From assembly GCF_004570865.1 (NCBI RefSeq), contig NZ_SPQS01000001.1, forward strand, positions 542,959 through 606,958: DNA of 64,000 nucleotides, given 5' to 3'. How positions within the stretch are numbered: position 1 is the first letter of the stretch; each line of letters opens with the position of its first letter. This document shows, one piece after another, positions 37,178 through 45,876 of the stretch. The notes beneath the pieces are model-generated. The model was given only the letters and a program-made list of their open reading frames with translations. It searched no databases and had not been told where the DNA came from. The stretch is from Bradyrhizobium frederickii. Lineage in GTDB: Bacteria > Pseudomonadota > Alphaproteobacteria > Rhizobiales > Xanthobacteraceae. Position numbers and translations under genes: made by a program.

Positions 37178-39091
37178 ATGACGCGTCTCTCGCATCTCAC
37201 CTCGCGCAATTTCCTGATCGCGCTCCACGATTTGCTGGCGACGACGGCGGCGCTTTTTGCCGCCTTTTACGTGCGATTCGAGGGCGGCGACGACTTCTTC
37301 GACCGTCTGCCGCTGCTGTTCCAGATCCTGCCCTATTTTCTGGCCTTCAGCGTGGTCGTGTTCTTCGTCTTGAACCTGACCACGACGAAATGGCGCTTCA
37401 TCTCGCTGCCTGACGCGCTGAACATCATTCGCGCGGCGACCGTGCTGACGGTTGGGCTGCTCGTGCTCGACTACATCTTCGTTGCCCCCAACGTTCGCGG
37501 CGCCTTCTTCCTCGGCAAGGTGACGATCATTCTCTACTGGTTCCTGGAGATCGCCTTCCTCAGCGCGCTGCGCATGACCTATCGCTATTTCCGCTATACG
37601 CGGGTGCGGCGTCATGCGCGGACCGGTGAGGCCGCACCGACGCTGCTGATCGGCCGCGCCGCGGACGCGGAGGTGCTTCTGCGCGGCATCGAGAGCGGGG
37701 CGATCAAGCGCATCTGGCCGGTCGGCGTCTTATCGCCGTCGTTTGCGGACCGGGGCCAGTTCATCCGCAACCTGCCGGTGCTGGGCGGCATCGACGATGT
37801 CGAGGACGTCATTGCGGACTTCGCCAAACGCAACAAGCCGATCGCCCGCCTCGTGATGACGCCGTCGGCGTTCGAGCCGGAGGCGCATCCGGAATCGGTC
37901 CTGATGCGTGCACGCAAGTTGGGTGTGATCGTCAACCGGATGCCCTCGCTCGAGAGTGGCGATACGCCGCGGCTCACCGCCGTCGCGGTCGAAGATCTCC
38001 TGCTGCGGCCGAGCGAGGCGATCGACTATGAGCGCCTGGAGGCCCTGATCAGCGGCAAGGCGGTGATCGTCACCGGCGGCGGCGGCTCGATCGGTTCCGA
38101 GATCTGCGAGCGCGTCGTCGCCTTCGGCGCCGCGCGGCTCCTGATCGTCGAAAACTCCGAGCCGGCGCTCTACGCGATCACGGAACGGCTCGCTGCGCGT
38201 GGTGCGGCAGCCGAGATCGAGGGGCGGATCGCCGACATTCGCGATCGCGAGCGCATCATGCGCCTGATGGCCGAGTTCAAGCCGGACATCGTGTTCCATG
38301 CCGCCGCGCTCAAGCACGTGCCGATCCTCGAGCGCGACTGGAGCGAGGGCGTCAAGACCAATATCTTCGGCTCGATCAATGTCGCCGATGCCGCGCACAG
38401 CGCCGGCGCCGAAGCCATGGTGATGATCTCGACCGACAAGGCGATCGAGCCGGTGTCGATGCTCGGTCTGACCAAGCGTTTCGCCGAGATGTACTGCCAG
38501 GCGCTCGATCGCGATCTCGCTGCAGCAAGCGGCAGTGGCAGGCCGAAGATGCGATTGATCTCGGTCCGGTTCGGCAACGTGCTGGCGTCGAACGGCTCGG
38601 TGGTGCCGAAGTTCAAGGCCCAGATCGAGGCCGGCGGCCCCGTGACAGTGACGCATCCCGACATGGTCCGCTACTTCATGACCATCCGCGAGGCCTGCGA
38701 TCTCGTCATCACCGCGGCCACGCACGCGCTCGGCGCGCAGCGTCCCGACGTCTCGGTCTACGTGCTCAATATGGGCCAGCCGGTGAAGATCGTCGATCTC
38801 GCCGAGCGCATGATCCGTCTCTCCGGATTGCAGCCCGGCTACGACATCGAGATCGTGTTCACGGGCATGCGGCCGGGCGAACGCCTGTATGAGATCCTGT
38901 TCGCCTCCGAGGAGCCGACCCGCGAGATCGGCATTGCCGGCATCATGGCCGCACAGCCGAACGAGCCGCCGATGCAGACGCTGCGCAAATGGATCAGCGC
39001 GCTGGAGCAGGCCGTCGCGCGCGAGGACCGCGCCACCATCAGGACCATCCTGAAGGATGCGGTGCCCGAATTCGGGTCGACGGCGGCCTGA
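37178..39091 (+). CDS. Membrane-bound nucleotide-sugar 4,6-dehydratase (WbpM/CapD/WreV-like)
   Basis: A 637-residue protein: four or five N-terminal membrane spans, a CoA-binding-like middle domain and a C-terminal extended-SDR with VTGGGGSIGSEICERV near residue 300. Such enzymes convert UDP-GlcNAc to UDP-4-keto-6-deoxy-GlcNAc. The active-site region reads EPVSMLGLTKR, so the residue four before the catalytic Lys is Leu, where the family typically has Met or Tyr. ATG 37178 was chosen; ATG 37124 in frame is possible. The 4-ketoreductase follows 43 bp later. Confidence 0.87.
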   Translation: MTRLSHLTSRNFLIALHDLLATTAALFAAFYVRFEGGDDFFDRLPLLFQILPYFLAFSVVVFFVLNLTTTKWRFISLPDALNIIRAATVLTVGLLVLDYIFVAPNVRGAFFLGKVTIILYWFLEIAFLSALRMTYRYFRYTRVRRHARTGEAAPTLLIGRAADAEVLLRGIESGAIKRIWPVGVLSPSFADRGQFIRNLPVLGGIDDVEDVIADFAKRNKPIARLVMTPSAFEPEAHPESVLMRARKLGVIVNRMPSLESGDTPRLTAVAVEDLLLRPSEAIDYERLEALISGKAVIVTGGGGSIGSEICERVVAFGAARLLIVENSEPALYAITERLAARGAAAEIEGRIADIRDRERIMRLMAEFKPDIVFHAAALKHVPILERDWSEGVKTNIFGSINVADAAHSAGAEAMVMISTDKAIEPVSMLGLTKRFAEMYCQALDRDLAAASGSGRPKMRLISVRFGNVLASNGSVVPKFKAQIEAGGPVTVTHPDMVRYFMTIREACDLVITAATHALGAQRPDVSVYVLNMGQPVKIVDLAERMIRLSGLQPGYDIEIVFTGMRPGERLYEILFASEEPTREIGIAGIMAAQPNEPPMQTLRKWISALEQAVAREDRATIRTILKDAVPEFGSTAA

Positions 39092-39134
39092 CCATGCCGG
39101 TCGATGGGTTGCGCGCTGTTCTGCCGGAGCAACG

Positions 39135-40082
39135 ATGAGCGAGACAAAGCCGGTCGCGCTGGTGACGGGAGCGAGCGGCTTCGTCGGTCGTCACGTCGTG
39201 CGCGCATTGACACGCGAGGGCTGGTCGGTCCGCCGCGCGGTGCGCAGCTCGCAAGGGGCGGACGACGAGGTCGTGATCGACTCGATCGGCCCCGAAACCG
39301 ATTGGCAGGGGGCGCTTGAAGGCGTCGACGCCGTCCTCCATCTCGCCGCACGCGTGCATCGCAAGAACGACGAGCACGCGGCCGAACTTTACCGCAAGGT
39401 CAATGTCGAGGGCACGCTGCGCCTGGCGCGCTACGCAGCGACGGCCGGCGTGCGTCATTTCATCTTCATCAGCACCGTTCTGGTGCACGGCCGCAGCAAT
39501 GACGGCCGCGCGCCGTTCTGCGAGAGCGATTTGCCGACGCCGCGTGGCCTCTACGGCACATCCAAGGCCGCGGCCGAGGCGGGCTTGAGCACGCTGGCCC
39601 GCGACGTCGACATGAAGATCTCGGTGATCAGGCCGCCGCTGATCTACGGCGCGCACGCCAAGGGCAATTTCCCGCTGCTGGCGCGCGCGGTCAGGCTGGG
39701 GCTGCCGCTGCCCTTTGCGGCGATCCGCAATCGCCGCAGCTTTCTTGCCGTGCAGAACCTGTCGTCATTCATCCTGCATCGGCTGCGCCATCCTGACGCG
39801 GTGAGCAATTTCGAGATCTTCCTGCTGGCCGACCGGGAGCGGGTCTCGACGCCTGAATTCATCGCGTGCCTGGCGCGCGCCTCCGGCAGGACTGCCCGGC
39901 TGTTCAGCATCCCGCCGAACCTGCTCGGCATGGTCCTGCGCGTGATGGGCCGTCAGGAGATGCAGGACGGGCTGATCGGCTCGCTCGAGCTCGACATCTC
40001 GAAGGCGATCGCGACCGGATGGCAGCCGCAGGTCTCCCTCGACGAGGGGGTGCGGCTGGCGCTGTCGGATCAGGATGCCTGA
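39135..40082 (+). CDS. NAD-dependent epimerase/reductase, WreQ/WbpV-like 4-ketoreductase
   Basis: A 315-residue extended-SDR with VTGASGFVGRHVV, catalytic YGTSK and LHLAARVHRKND. It resembles enzymes (WreQ, WbpV) that reduce UDP-4-keto-6-deoxy-GlcNAc to UDP-QuiNAc, and its neighbours supply that substrate (upstream dehydratase) and would use the product (downstream transferase on the other strand). GGAG lies 6 bp before the ATG. Its 3' end overlaps the opposing transferase gene by 13 bp. Function as reductase versus epimerase is inference from context. Confidence 0.8.
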   Translation: MSETKPVALVTGASGFVGRHVVRALTREGWSVRRAVRSSQGADDEVVIDSIGPETDWQGALEGVDAVLHLAARVHRKNDEHAAELYRKVNVEGTLRLARYAATAGVRHFIFISTVLVHGRSNDGRAPFCESDLPTPRGLYGTSKAAAEAGLSTLARDVDMKISVIRPPLIYGAHAKGNFPLLARAVRLGLPLPFAAIRNRRSFLAVQNLSSFILHRLRHPDAVSNFEIFLLADRERVSTPEFIACLARASGRTARLFSIPPNLLGMVLRVMGRQEMQDGLIGSLELDISKAIATGWQPQVSLDEGVRLALSDQDA

Positions 40083-41095
40083 GTGCGGGAAAAGCGCCGC
40101 AGCACGAAACCAACGGCGACCGCGCCTGTGACCAGGGACGCGACAATGATCGTCGTCGAGCCGGCGCGAACGGTGACGATGGCAAGTAACGCCAGTACGA
40201 GATTGAGCGCGAACACCTCGCCGATCACCCGCGGGACCGTGAACCCGTTGTCGGTTGCGCGTTGATAGAAGTGGGTGCGGTGCGCCGACCAGAACGGCTC
40301 GCGCCTGACGATGCGCCGAAGCAGCGTGATGGTGGAATCCGCAAGGTAATAGGCCGGCAGCAGCAGCGCCGCGGCGGGTTGGCCGTGCCAGGCGAGCTCC
40401 AGCAGGCACCAGCCGAGCAACAGGCCGATCGGCAGGCTGCCGACATCGCCGAGAAAGACTTTTGCAGCCGGACGGTTGAACGGCGCAAAGCCGAGCATGG
40501 CCCCGCACAGTGCGGTGGCGAGCAGTCCGGCGGACGGCGACAGGTCGCCAAACCATCCGAGCAGCCCGAGCGCGGCGGTGACCGGCACCACCTCCGCCAC
40601 CGTCATCAGGTCGAGGCCGTCCATGAAGTTGACGAGGTTCACGAACCAGATTCCGGCGAGCAGGATGAGGCCGCGCTCCAGCGCGAACGGCAGCGCCGGC
40701 ACGATGCGCGCGCCCTCCGGCGCCGTGAAGACGACGGCGGCCACGGCTGCCGCCTGCAACACGAGGCGGAGGAGGACGGGGAGGGGCCTGATGTCGTCGA
40801 CGAGCCCGACCACGGCGATGAGGACGGCCGAGCCGATCAGAGCCAGCGGAATCGCGCCGTGAGTCCAGGCCGCAGCCACCAGCAGGGTCGCCGCGATCAC
40901 CGCGATGCCCGCGCCCTGCGGCGTCGGAATCTTGTGGGACGAGCGTGCGTTGGGACGCGCCAGCGCGTAACGCTGCAGCAGCGGCATGCTCTGCCAGGTG
41001 ATGCAGGCGCAGATCAGTGCGGCGAGCGCGGCCGGCGCAAGCGCGAACAGCATGAGTCCGGCCGCAAGGTCCGGGCCCGAGGCGAGCGTCGTCAC
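40070..41095 (-). CDS. WecA/WbpL/WreU-like polyprenyl-phosphate sugar-1-phosphate transferase
   Basis: A 341-residue integral membrane protein of the MraY/WecA family, about 10-11 spans. Conserved cytoplasmic motifs are present: SSHKIPTPQGAG, VGLVDDIRPLP (aspartate pair), VNLVNFMDGLDLM, VFLGDVGS and SAHRTHFYQRA. It transfers a HexNAc-1-phosphate, plausibly QuiNAc, to undecaprenyl phosphate to start O-antigen. Its 5' end overlaps the flippase-like gene by 4 bp (ATGA) and its 3' end overlaps the ketoreductase gene. Confidence 0.88.
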   Translation of the reverse strand: MTTLASGPDLAAGLMLFALAPAALAALICACITWQSMPLLQRYALARPNARSSHKIPTPQGAGIAVIAATLLVAAAWTHGAIPLALIGSAVLIAVVGLVDDIRPLPVLLRLVLQAAAVAAVVFTAPEGARIVPALPFALERGLILLAGIWFVNLVNFMDGLDLMTVAEVVPVTAALGLLGWFGDLSPSAGLLATALCGAMLGFAPFNRPAAKVFLGDVGSLPIGLLLGWCLLELAWHGQPAAALLLPAYYLADSTITLLRRIVRREPFWSAHRTHFYQRATDNGFTVPRVIGEVFALNLVLALLAIVTVRAGSTTIIVASLVTGAVAVGFVLRRFSRTQAS

Positions 41096-42051
41096 TCCGG
41101 CACCCCGATCGGAGCGGCCCCTTGCGCGGCCTTTTCCGCGCTGAGGATCCAGACCAGGCCGCCGACCGCGCCGACGATGAAGAACACGGCGCCGTACAGC
41201 AGCGAGATGTTGACGCCCTCGTTGGCGGCAAGTCCGGCGAAGCCGAACGCCAGGCCCATCGTGGCCTCACGCACGCCCCAGCCGGCGATCGAGATCGGCA
41301 TCATCGTGATCAGCATCACGGGCGGCACGAGCAGAAAGACGTCGCTGAAGCGAACCGGGGCTGCAATCGACTGCACCACGCACCAGGCGATGACGACGGC
41401 GAGCACGTGAACGAGGATCGACAGGATCGCGATCACCGGTCCGCGGCTGCGACTGAAGATCACGCGGTTGGCGATCACCGCGCAGGCGTGAAGATGATGC
41501 GTGGCCCACCAGGTCTTGAGCCACCGCCATTTCAGGGCGCCGAAGATCAGGAAGCCGACGCCGCCGCTGAGCGCCAGCAGGTCGATGAGCAGCAGCGCCG
41601 AGCGCCCGTGCGGATCGGTGATGAGGGTGTAGCTCCAGGGTAGGCTCGCGACGATGAGAACCGCGAGCGCGATCAGGCCGATCGCACGGTCGACGAAGAT
41701 CGAGTAGGTGGCTGCACGCCAGCCGGCGCCGGCGCGCGCGACGAGCCACAGCCGGACCGCGTCGCCGCCGATCGCCGACGGCAGGGTCTGGTTAAAGAAG
41801 GAGCCGATCACGTTGTAGCGCATGGCACGGCCGAGCTCGAGCGGCGCGCCGCAGACGGCACTGATCTGGCGCCAGCGCAGCACGCCGACGAAGATCTGCA
41901 GAAACGTGACCGCGATCGCCACGCCGATCCAGAGCAGGCTGGTCGCGGTGAAACGCGAAAACAGTTCGGATAGATCGACCTTGCGCAGCGCCAGATAGAG
42001 CAGCGCCGCGGAAGTCACGATTTTGGCCGCAGAAAGCAGGATTCGGCGCAT
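41092..42051 (-). CDS. Lysylphosphatidylglycerol synthase TM-region / flippase-like (UPF0104) membrane protein
   Basis: A 319-residue polytopic protein of the LPG_synthase_TM/AglD family, about eight spans, with the family's VGVLRWRQISAVCGAPL, GSFFNQTLPSAIGGDAVRLW and GWGVREATMGLAFG segments. Members lacking the catalytic domain are thought to aid movement of lipid-linked saccharides or other lipids across the membrane. ATG 42051 chosen. It is translationally coupled to the WecA-like transferase gene, which suggests a role in handling the lipid-linked product. Confidence 0.82.
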   Translation of the reverse strand: MRRILLSAAKIVTSAALLYLALRKVDLSELFSRFTATSLLWIGVAIAVTFLQIFVGVLRWRQISAVCGAPLELGRAMRYNVIGSFFNQTLPSAIGGDAVRLWLVARAGAGWRAATYSIFVDRAIGLIALAVLIVASLPWSYTLITDPHGRSALLLIDLLALSGGVGFLIFGALKWRWLKTWWATHHLHACAVIANRVIFSRSRGPVIAILSILVHVLAVVIAWCVVQSIAAPVRFSDVFLLVPPVMLITMMPISIAGWGVREATMGLAFGFAGLAANEGVNISLLYGAVFFIVGAVGGLVWILSAEKAAQGAAPIGVPE

Positions 42052-42272
42052 TTCGCCCGCATGAACAGGGTTTGCGAAGATTTGAGGCAACCCGACGCGA
42101 GGCGCCGAATTCGGCCGCTTTGGTATGGTTTTGGCGCCGATCTTGCAATAGCCCTCGTTCAATTGCCCTCGTTAAGGACGCTGAGAGGAGTCCTCATGAA
42201 GCGCTGCGGGCCTATTGCGAGCCGATCGAGCTGGCGGCTAAACAGGGCCGGCTTGGATCCCCAGGGAACAGG

Positions 42273-43262
42273 ATGACAGATCAGGCGATTTTGGTTACCG
42301 GCGCGGCCGGCTTCATCGGCTTTCACGTCGCCCGCCAGCTCCTGGGCGAAGGCCGGTCTGTCGTCGGGCTCGACAATCTCAACACTTATTACGATCCGGC
42401 GCTGAAGAAGGCGCGACTTGCGCTGCTCAGGGGCGAGCCCCGCTTCTCTTTCGTCGAGGCCGATCTCGCCGACCGCGAGACGATGGCCGCGCTGTTTGCG
42501 CAACATCGTTTTGCCAAAGTCGTGCATTTGGCGGCGCAGGCCGGCGTGCGCTACTCGATCGAGCAGCCGCACGCCTATGCCGAGTCCAATCTCGTCGGAT
42601 TTCTCAACGTGCTCGAGGGCTGCCGCAACAACGGCTGCCGTCATCTCGTCTACGCCTCGTCATCCTCCGTTTACGGCGCCAACACAAAAATGCCATTTGC
42701 GGTTGCGGACCGCACCGATCATCCGGTGAGCTTTTATGCCGCGACCAAGAAGGCGAACGAGGTGATGGCGCAGTCCTACAGCCATCTCTATCGCCTGCCG
42801 GTCACGGGCCTGCGCTTCTTTACCATCTACGGGCCATGGGGACGGCCCGACATGGCCATGTTTCTGTTCGTGAACGCCATCATGGCCGGCAAGCCGATCC
42901 GGCTCTTCAACCACGGCAGGATGCGTCGCGACTTCACCTATATCGATGACGTGACCCGTGTCGTATCCAGGCTGATCGATCTTGTGCCGGCAGAGGATCC
43001 TTCTGCCGCAAATGCGCCGTTTAAGCTCTACAATGTCGGCAATCACCATCCGGAGGAACTGATGCACGTCGTCGGTCTTCTGGAGCGGGAGCTGGGCCGG
43101 ACGGCAATCAAAGAATTGCTGCCGATGCAGCCGGGAGATGTGCTGGAAACGTTCGCGGATGTCGAGGATTTGATGCGCGACACCGGCTTTGCACCGTCAA
43201 CGCCGATCGAGCATGGGGTCCACAATTTTGTCACCTGGTATCGGGACTACTTCAAGGTTTGA
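42273..43262 (+). CDS. UDP-glucuronate 4-epimerase-like NAD-dependent epimerase
   Basis: A 329-residue extended-SDR with VTGAAGFIGFHVAR, LNTYYDPALKKARL, HLAAQAGVRYSIE, catalytic YAATK and FFTIYGPWGRPDMA, the signature set of UDP-glucuronate 4-epimerases (LpsL/GAE). It would make UDP-galacturonate for LPS core or O-chain. The AGGGA before ATG 42273 supports the start; an upstream in-frame extension overlaps the divergent gene and is not needed. ManC follows after 1 bp. Confidence 0.88.
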   Translation: MTDQAILVTGAAGFIGFHVARQLLGEGRSVVGLDNLNTYYDPALKKARLALLRGEPRFSFVEADLADRETMAALFAQHRFAKVVHLAAQAGVRYSIEQPHAYAESNLVGFLNVLEGCRNNGCRHLVYASSSSVYGANTKMPFAVADRTDHPVSFYAATKKANEVMAQSYSHLYRLPVTGLRFFTIYGPWGRPDMAMFLFVNAIMAGKPIRLFNHGRMRRDFTYIDDVTRVVSRLIDLVPAEDPSAANAPFKLYNVGNHHPEELMHVVGLLERELGRTAIKELLPMQPGDVLETFADVEDLMRDTGFAPSTPIEHGVHNFVTWYRDYFKV

Positions 43263-43263
43263 G

Positions 43264-44682
43264 ATGACGATGGACAAACGCATAATCCCCCTGATCATGT
43301 GCGGCGGCGCCGGCACGCGGCTGTGGCCGGCCTCGCGCGAGGTGCGGCCCAAGCAGTTCCTGCCGCTGTTCGGCACGCGCTCGACCTTCCAGGACACGCT
43401 GCTGCGCGTCTCCGATCCACAGCTGTTCGACCGGCCGATCGTCATCACCAACGCGTCCTATCGCTTCATGGTGCTGGAGCAGCTCGCCGAGATCGGCATC
43501 GAGGCCGACGTGATCCTCGAGCCGATGCGGCGCGATTCCGGACCTGCGATCGCCGCCGGCGCGGTGTTCGCGCAGAACCGCGCCAGTGAAGCGATCGTGC
43601 TCGCGCTCGCCGCCGATCACGTCGTGCAGGACAATGCCGCGTTCGTCGCCGCCTGCCGCGAGGGCCTCACCGCCGCGAATGCCGGGCGCATCGTCACCTT
43701 CGGCGTCAAGCCGGAGCGGCCGGCGACCGAATACGGGTACATCAATCCGGGCGAGGTGATCTCAGGCGAGGTGCATGCGGTTACACGCTTCGTCGAAAAG
43801 CCGGATGCGGTGAAGGCTTCCGACTACGTCAATTCCGGCTATTTCTGGAACAGCGGCAACTTCATGTTCCCGGCGAGCGTGCTGCTCGACGAATATCGCA
43901 GGGTCGATGCGGCAAGCGTCGAGGCCATCACCAATGCGGTCAACAATGCCGGCCGCGATCTCGGCTTCGTCACGCTGGAGCCGGAGGCATTCGGCGCGGC
44001 CAAGGCGATCTCGATCGACTATGCCGTGATGGAGAAGACCTCGCGCGCGGCCGTGGTGCCGGTGTCGTGCGGATGGTCCGACGTCGGCTCCTGGCACGCG
44101 GTGTGGGAGCTGTCGGAGAAGGACACGCAGGGCAATGCCGCGCACGGCACCGCGGTGTTCGAGGATTCCCGCAACTGCAACGTCACCACCGATTCCGCGC
44201 TGGTCGCGCTCGAAGGCGTTGACGATCTCGTCGTGGTCGCAACCGCGGATGCGGTGCTGGTCTCGCGCCAGAAGGATGCCAACGGCCTGAAGCGTCTCGT
44301 CACCAAGCTGAAGGCGGTCGCGCCCAAGGTCACCGAGGAGCATCTCAAGGTGCACCGGCCCTGGGGCAGCTACCAGTCCGTCGACAACGGCGAGCGCCAT
44401 CAGGTCAAGCGCATCGTGGTGAAGCCGGGCGGCCGGCTGTCGCTGCAGAAGCACCACCATCGCGCCGAGCACTGGATCGTGGTCCGCGGTACCGCGCAGG
44501 TGACGGTCAACGAGACCGTCAAGACGGTGCACGAGAACGAGTCGATCTACATCCCGATGGGCGCCGTCCACCGGATGGAGAATCCGGGCAAGATCCAGCT
44601 GGAACTGATCGAGGTCCAGACCGGCTCCTATCTCGGGGAAGACGACATCATCCGGATTGAAGACGACTATCAAAGGTCGTAA
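43264..44682 (+). CDS. manC: Mannose-1-phosphate guanylyltransferase / mannose-6-phosphate isomerase
   Basis: A 472-residue type II bifunctional enzyme. The N-terminal nucleotidyltransferase has CGGAGTRLWPASREVRPKQF and FVEKPD; the C-terminal cupin has RPWGSYQSVDNGERHQVKRI and LQKHHHRAEHWIVV. It converts fructose-6-phosphate to mannose-6-phosphate and mannose-1-phosphate to GDP-mannose; phosphomannomutase is not seen here. Product can feed the LpcC-like mannosyltransferase. It starts one base after the epimerase stop, so the genes are tightly coupled. Confidence 0.95.
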   Translation: MTMDKRIIPLIMCGGAGTRLWPASREVRPKQFLPLFGTRSTFQDTLLRVSDPQLFDRPIVITNASYRFMVLEQLAEIGIEADVILEPMRRDSGPAIAAGAVFAQNRASEAIVLALAADHVVQDNAAFVAACREGLTAANAGRIVTFGVKPERPATEYGYINPGEVISGEVHAVTRFVEKPDAVKASDYVNSGYFWNSGNFMFPASVLLDEYRRVDAASVEAITNAVNNAGRDLGFVTLEPEAFGAAKAISIDYAVMEKTSRAAVVPVSCGWSDVGSWHAVWELSEKDTQGNAAHGTAVFEDSRNCNVTTDSALVALEGVDDLVVVATADAVLVSRQKDANGLKRLVTKLKAVAPKVTEEHLKVHRPWGSYQSVDNGERHQVKRIVVKPGGRLSLQKHHHRAEHWIVVRGTAQVTVNETVKTVHENESIYIPMGAVHRMENPGKIQLELIEVQTGSYLGEDDIIRIEDDYQRS

Positions 44683-44862
44683 CCACCAAACTCCGAATCA
44701 CGAGACCCGGGCCAACAGGCGATATTTTTCCGCTTAAGGCCCGGGGAACGTGTAACTTTTTGAATCAAATCGTGTCCGGGTCGCGAAGGCGGCATTCGCC
44801 ACAAATGTGGCGTCCGTGCTAGAAGCGCGCCGGGGATTTGCGTTGAATCGGGGTTTGCTCAG
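44683..44862 (+). promoter_or_regulatory. Leader region upstream of the Gfo/DegT pair
   Basis: The 180-bp gap contains CCCGGGCC (44706-44713) and GGCCCGGG (44738-44745), an 8-bp stem with a 24-nt AT-richer loop holding ATATTTTTCC. It could form a leader hairpin or terminate manC transcripts. No clear -35/-10 is visible. Confidence 0.3.
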
Positions 44863-45867
44863 ATGAGTTCCAAAGGATCTGCACCGGCAAAGGCCGGCTT
44901 GCGCGTCGGCGTCATTGGTGCCGGCGTGATGGGCAGCAACCATGCGCGTGTGCTGAGCGGCCTGCCCGGCGTCAGCCTCGTCGGCGTTGTCGATCCTTCG
45001 CACGCGCATCGCGCCCGCGCGACGGAACTCGCCAATTGCCCGAGCTTCGAGACGCTCGACCAGCTCATCGCCGCCGGCGTCGACGCGGTCACCATCGCGG
45101 CGCCGACGCATCTGCATCACGAGGTCGCGCTCGCCTGCATCGCCAAGAACATCCACGTATTGGTCGAGAAGCCGATCGCGTCCACGGTCGCAGAGGGCCG
45201 CGAGATCGTCGCCGCCGCGCACAAGGCCGGCGTGACGCTGATGGTCGGCCATGTCGAGCGCTTCAATCCGGCGGTCGCCGCCGTCAAGCAGGCGATCGCG
45301 GGCGAGGACATTCTCTCCATCGCGATCACCCGCGTCGGCCCGTTCCCGCCGCGCATGTCCAATGTCGGCGTCGTCATCGACCTCGCCGTGCACGACATCG
45401 ATCTGATCCGCTGGTTCACCGAATCCGACATCGTCGAGGTGCAGCCGCAGCTGTCGAGCGCGGTCGCCGAGCGCGAGGACATCGCGCTGCTGCAGTTCCG
45501 CACCGCCAACGGCGTGCTCGCCCACATCAACACCAACTGGCTGACGCCGTTCAAGGCGCGCAGCGTCACGGTCGCGACCCGCGGCAAATACGTGATGGGC
45601 GATCTCTTGACGCGCCAGGTCACCGAGTGCTTCGGCTTCAAGCCCGACGGCAGCTACTCGATGCGGCATCTGCCGGTCGGACATGACGAGCCGCTGCGTG
45701 CCGAGCTGATCGCGTTCCTCAAGGCCGTGCGCAACGGCGAGACGCCGGCGGTCACAGGCGATGAAGGCGTCGCCAGCCTCGAGATCGCCACCCAGTGCCT
45801 GGAGACGCCGTCACGGCCCGCGGCCAAATCGCCCGCCCTCAAGGGGCCGCGCCGCGTCGTCGGCTGA
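44863..45867 (+). CDS. Gfo/Idh/MocA-family oxidoreductase
   Basis: A 334-residue protein with Rossmann motif VGVIGAGVMGSNHAR and the family's EKPIA (catalytic Lys) and GHVERFNPAV segments. Members oxidise sugar hydroxyls with NAD; next to a DegT aminotransferase, as here, the closest pattern is WbpB/WlbA, which oxidise the C3 of UDP-GlcNAcA before amination. Cytoplasmic. Nine bp separate it from the aminotransferase gene. The actual sugar is unknown. Confidence 0.88.
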   Translation: MSSKGSAPAKAGLRVGVIGAGVMGSNHARVLSGLPGVSLVGVVDPSHAHRARATELANCPSFETLDQLIAAGVDAVTIAAPTHLHHEVALACIAKNIHVLVEKPIASTVAEGREIVAAAHKAGVTLMVGHVERFNPAVAAVKQAIAGEDILSIAITRVGPFPPRMSNVGVVIDLAVHDIDLIRWFTESDIVEVQPQLSSAVAEREDIALLQFRTANGVLAHINTNWLTPFKARSVTVATRGKYVMGDLLTRQVTECFGFKPDGSYSMRHLPVGHDEPLRAELIAFLKAVRNGETPAVTGDEGVASLEIATQCLETPSRPAAKSPALKGPRRVVG

Positions 45868-45876
45868 TCCCTTTCC

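Noticed and set aside
35681..37615. A 644-codon minus-strand frame across the O-antigen ligase and dehydratase genes
   Set aside because: Low-complexity Gln/Arg/His-rich translation; the plus-strand genes have clear family motifs.
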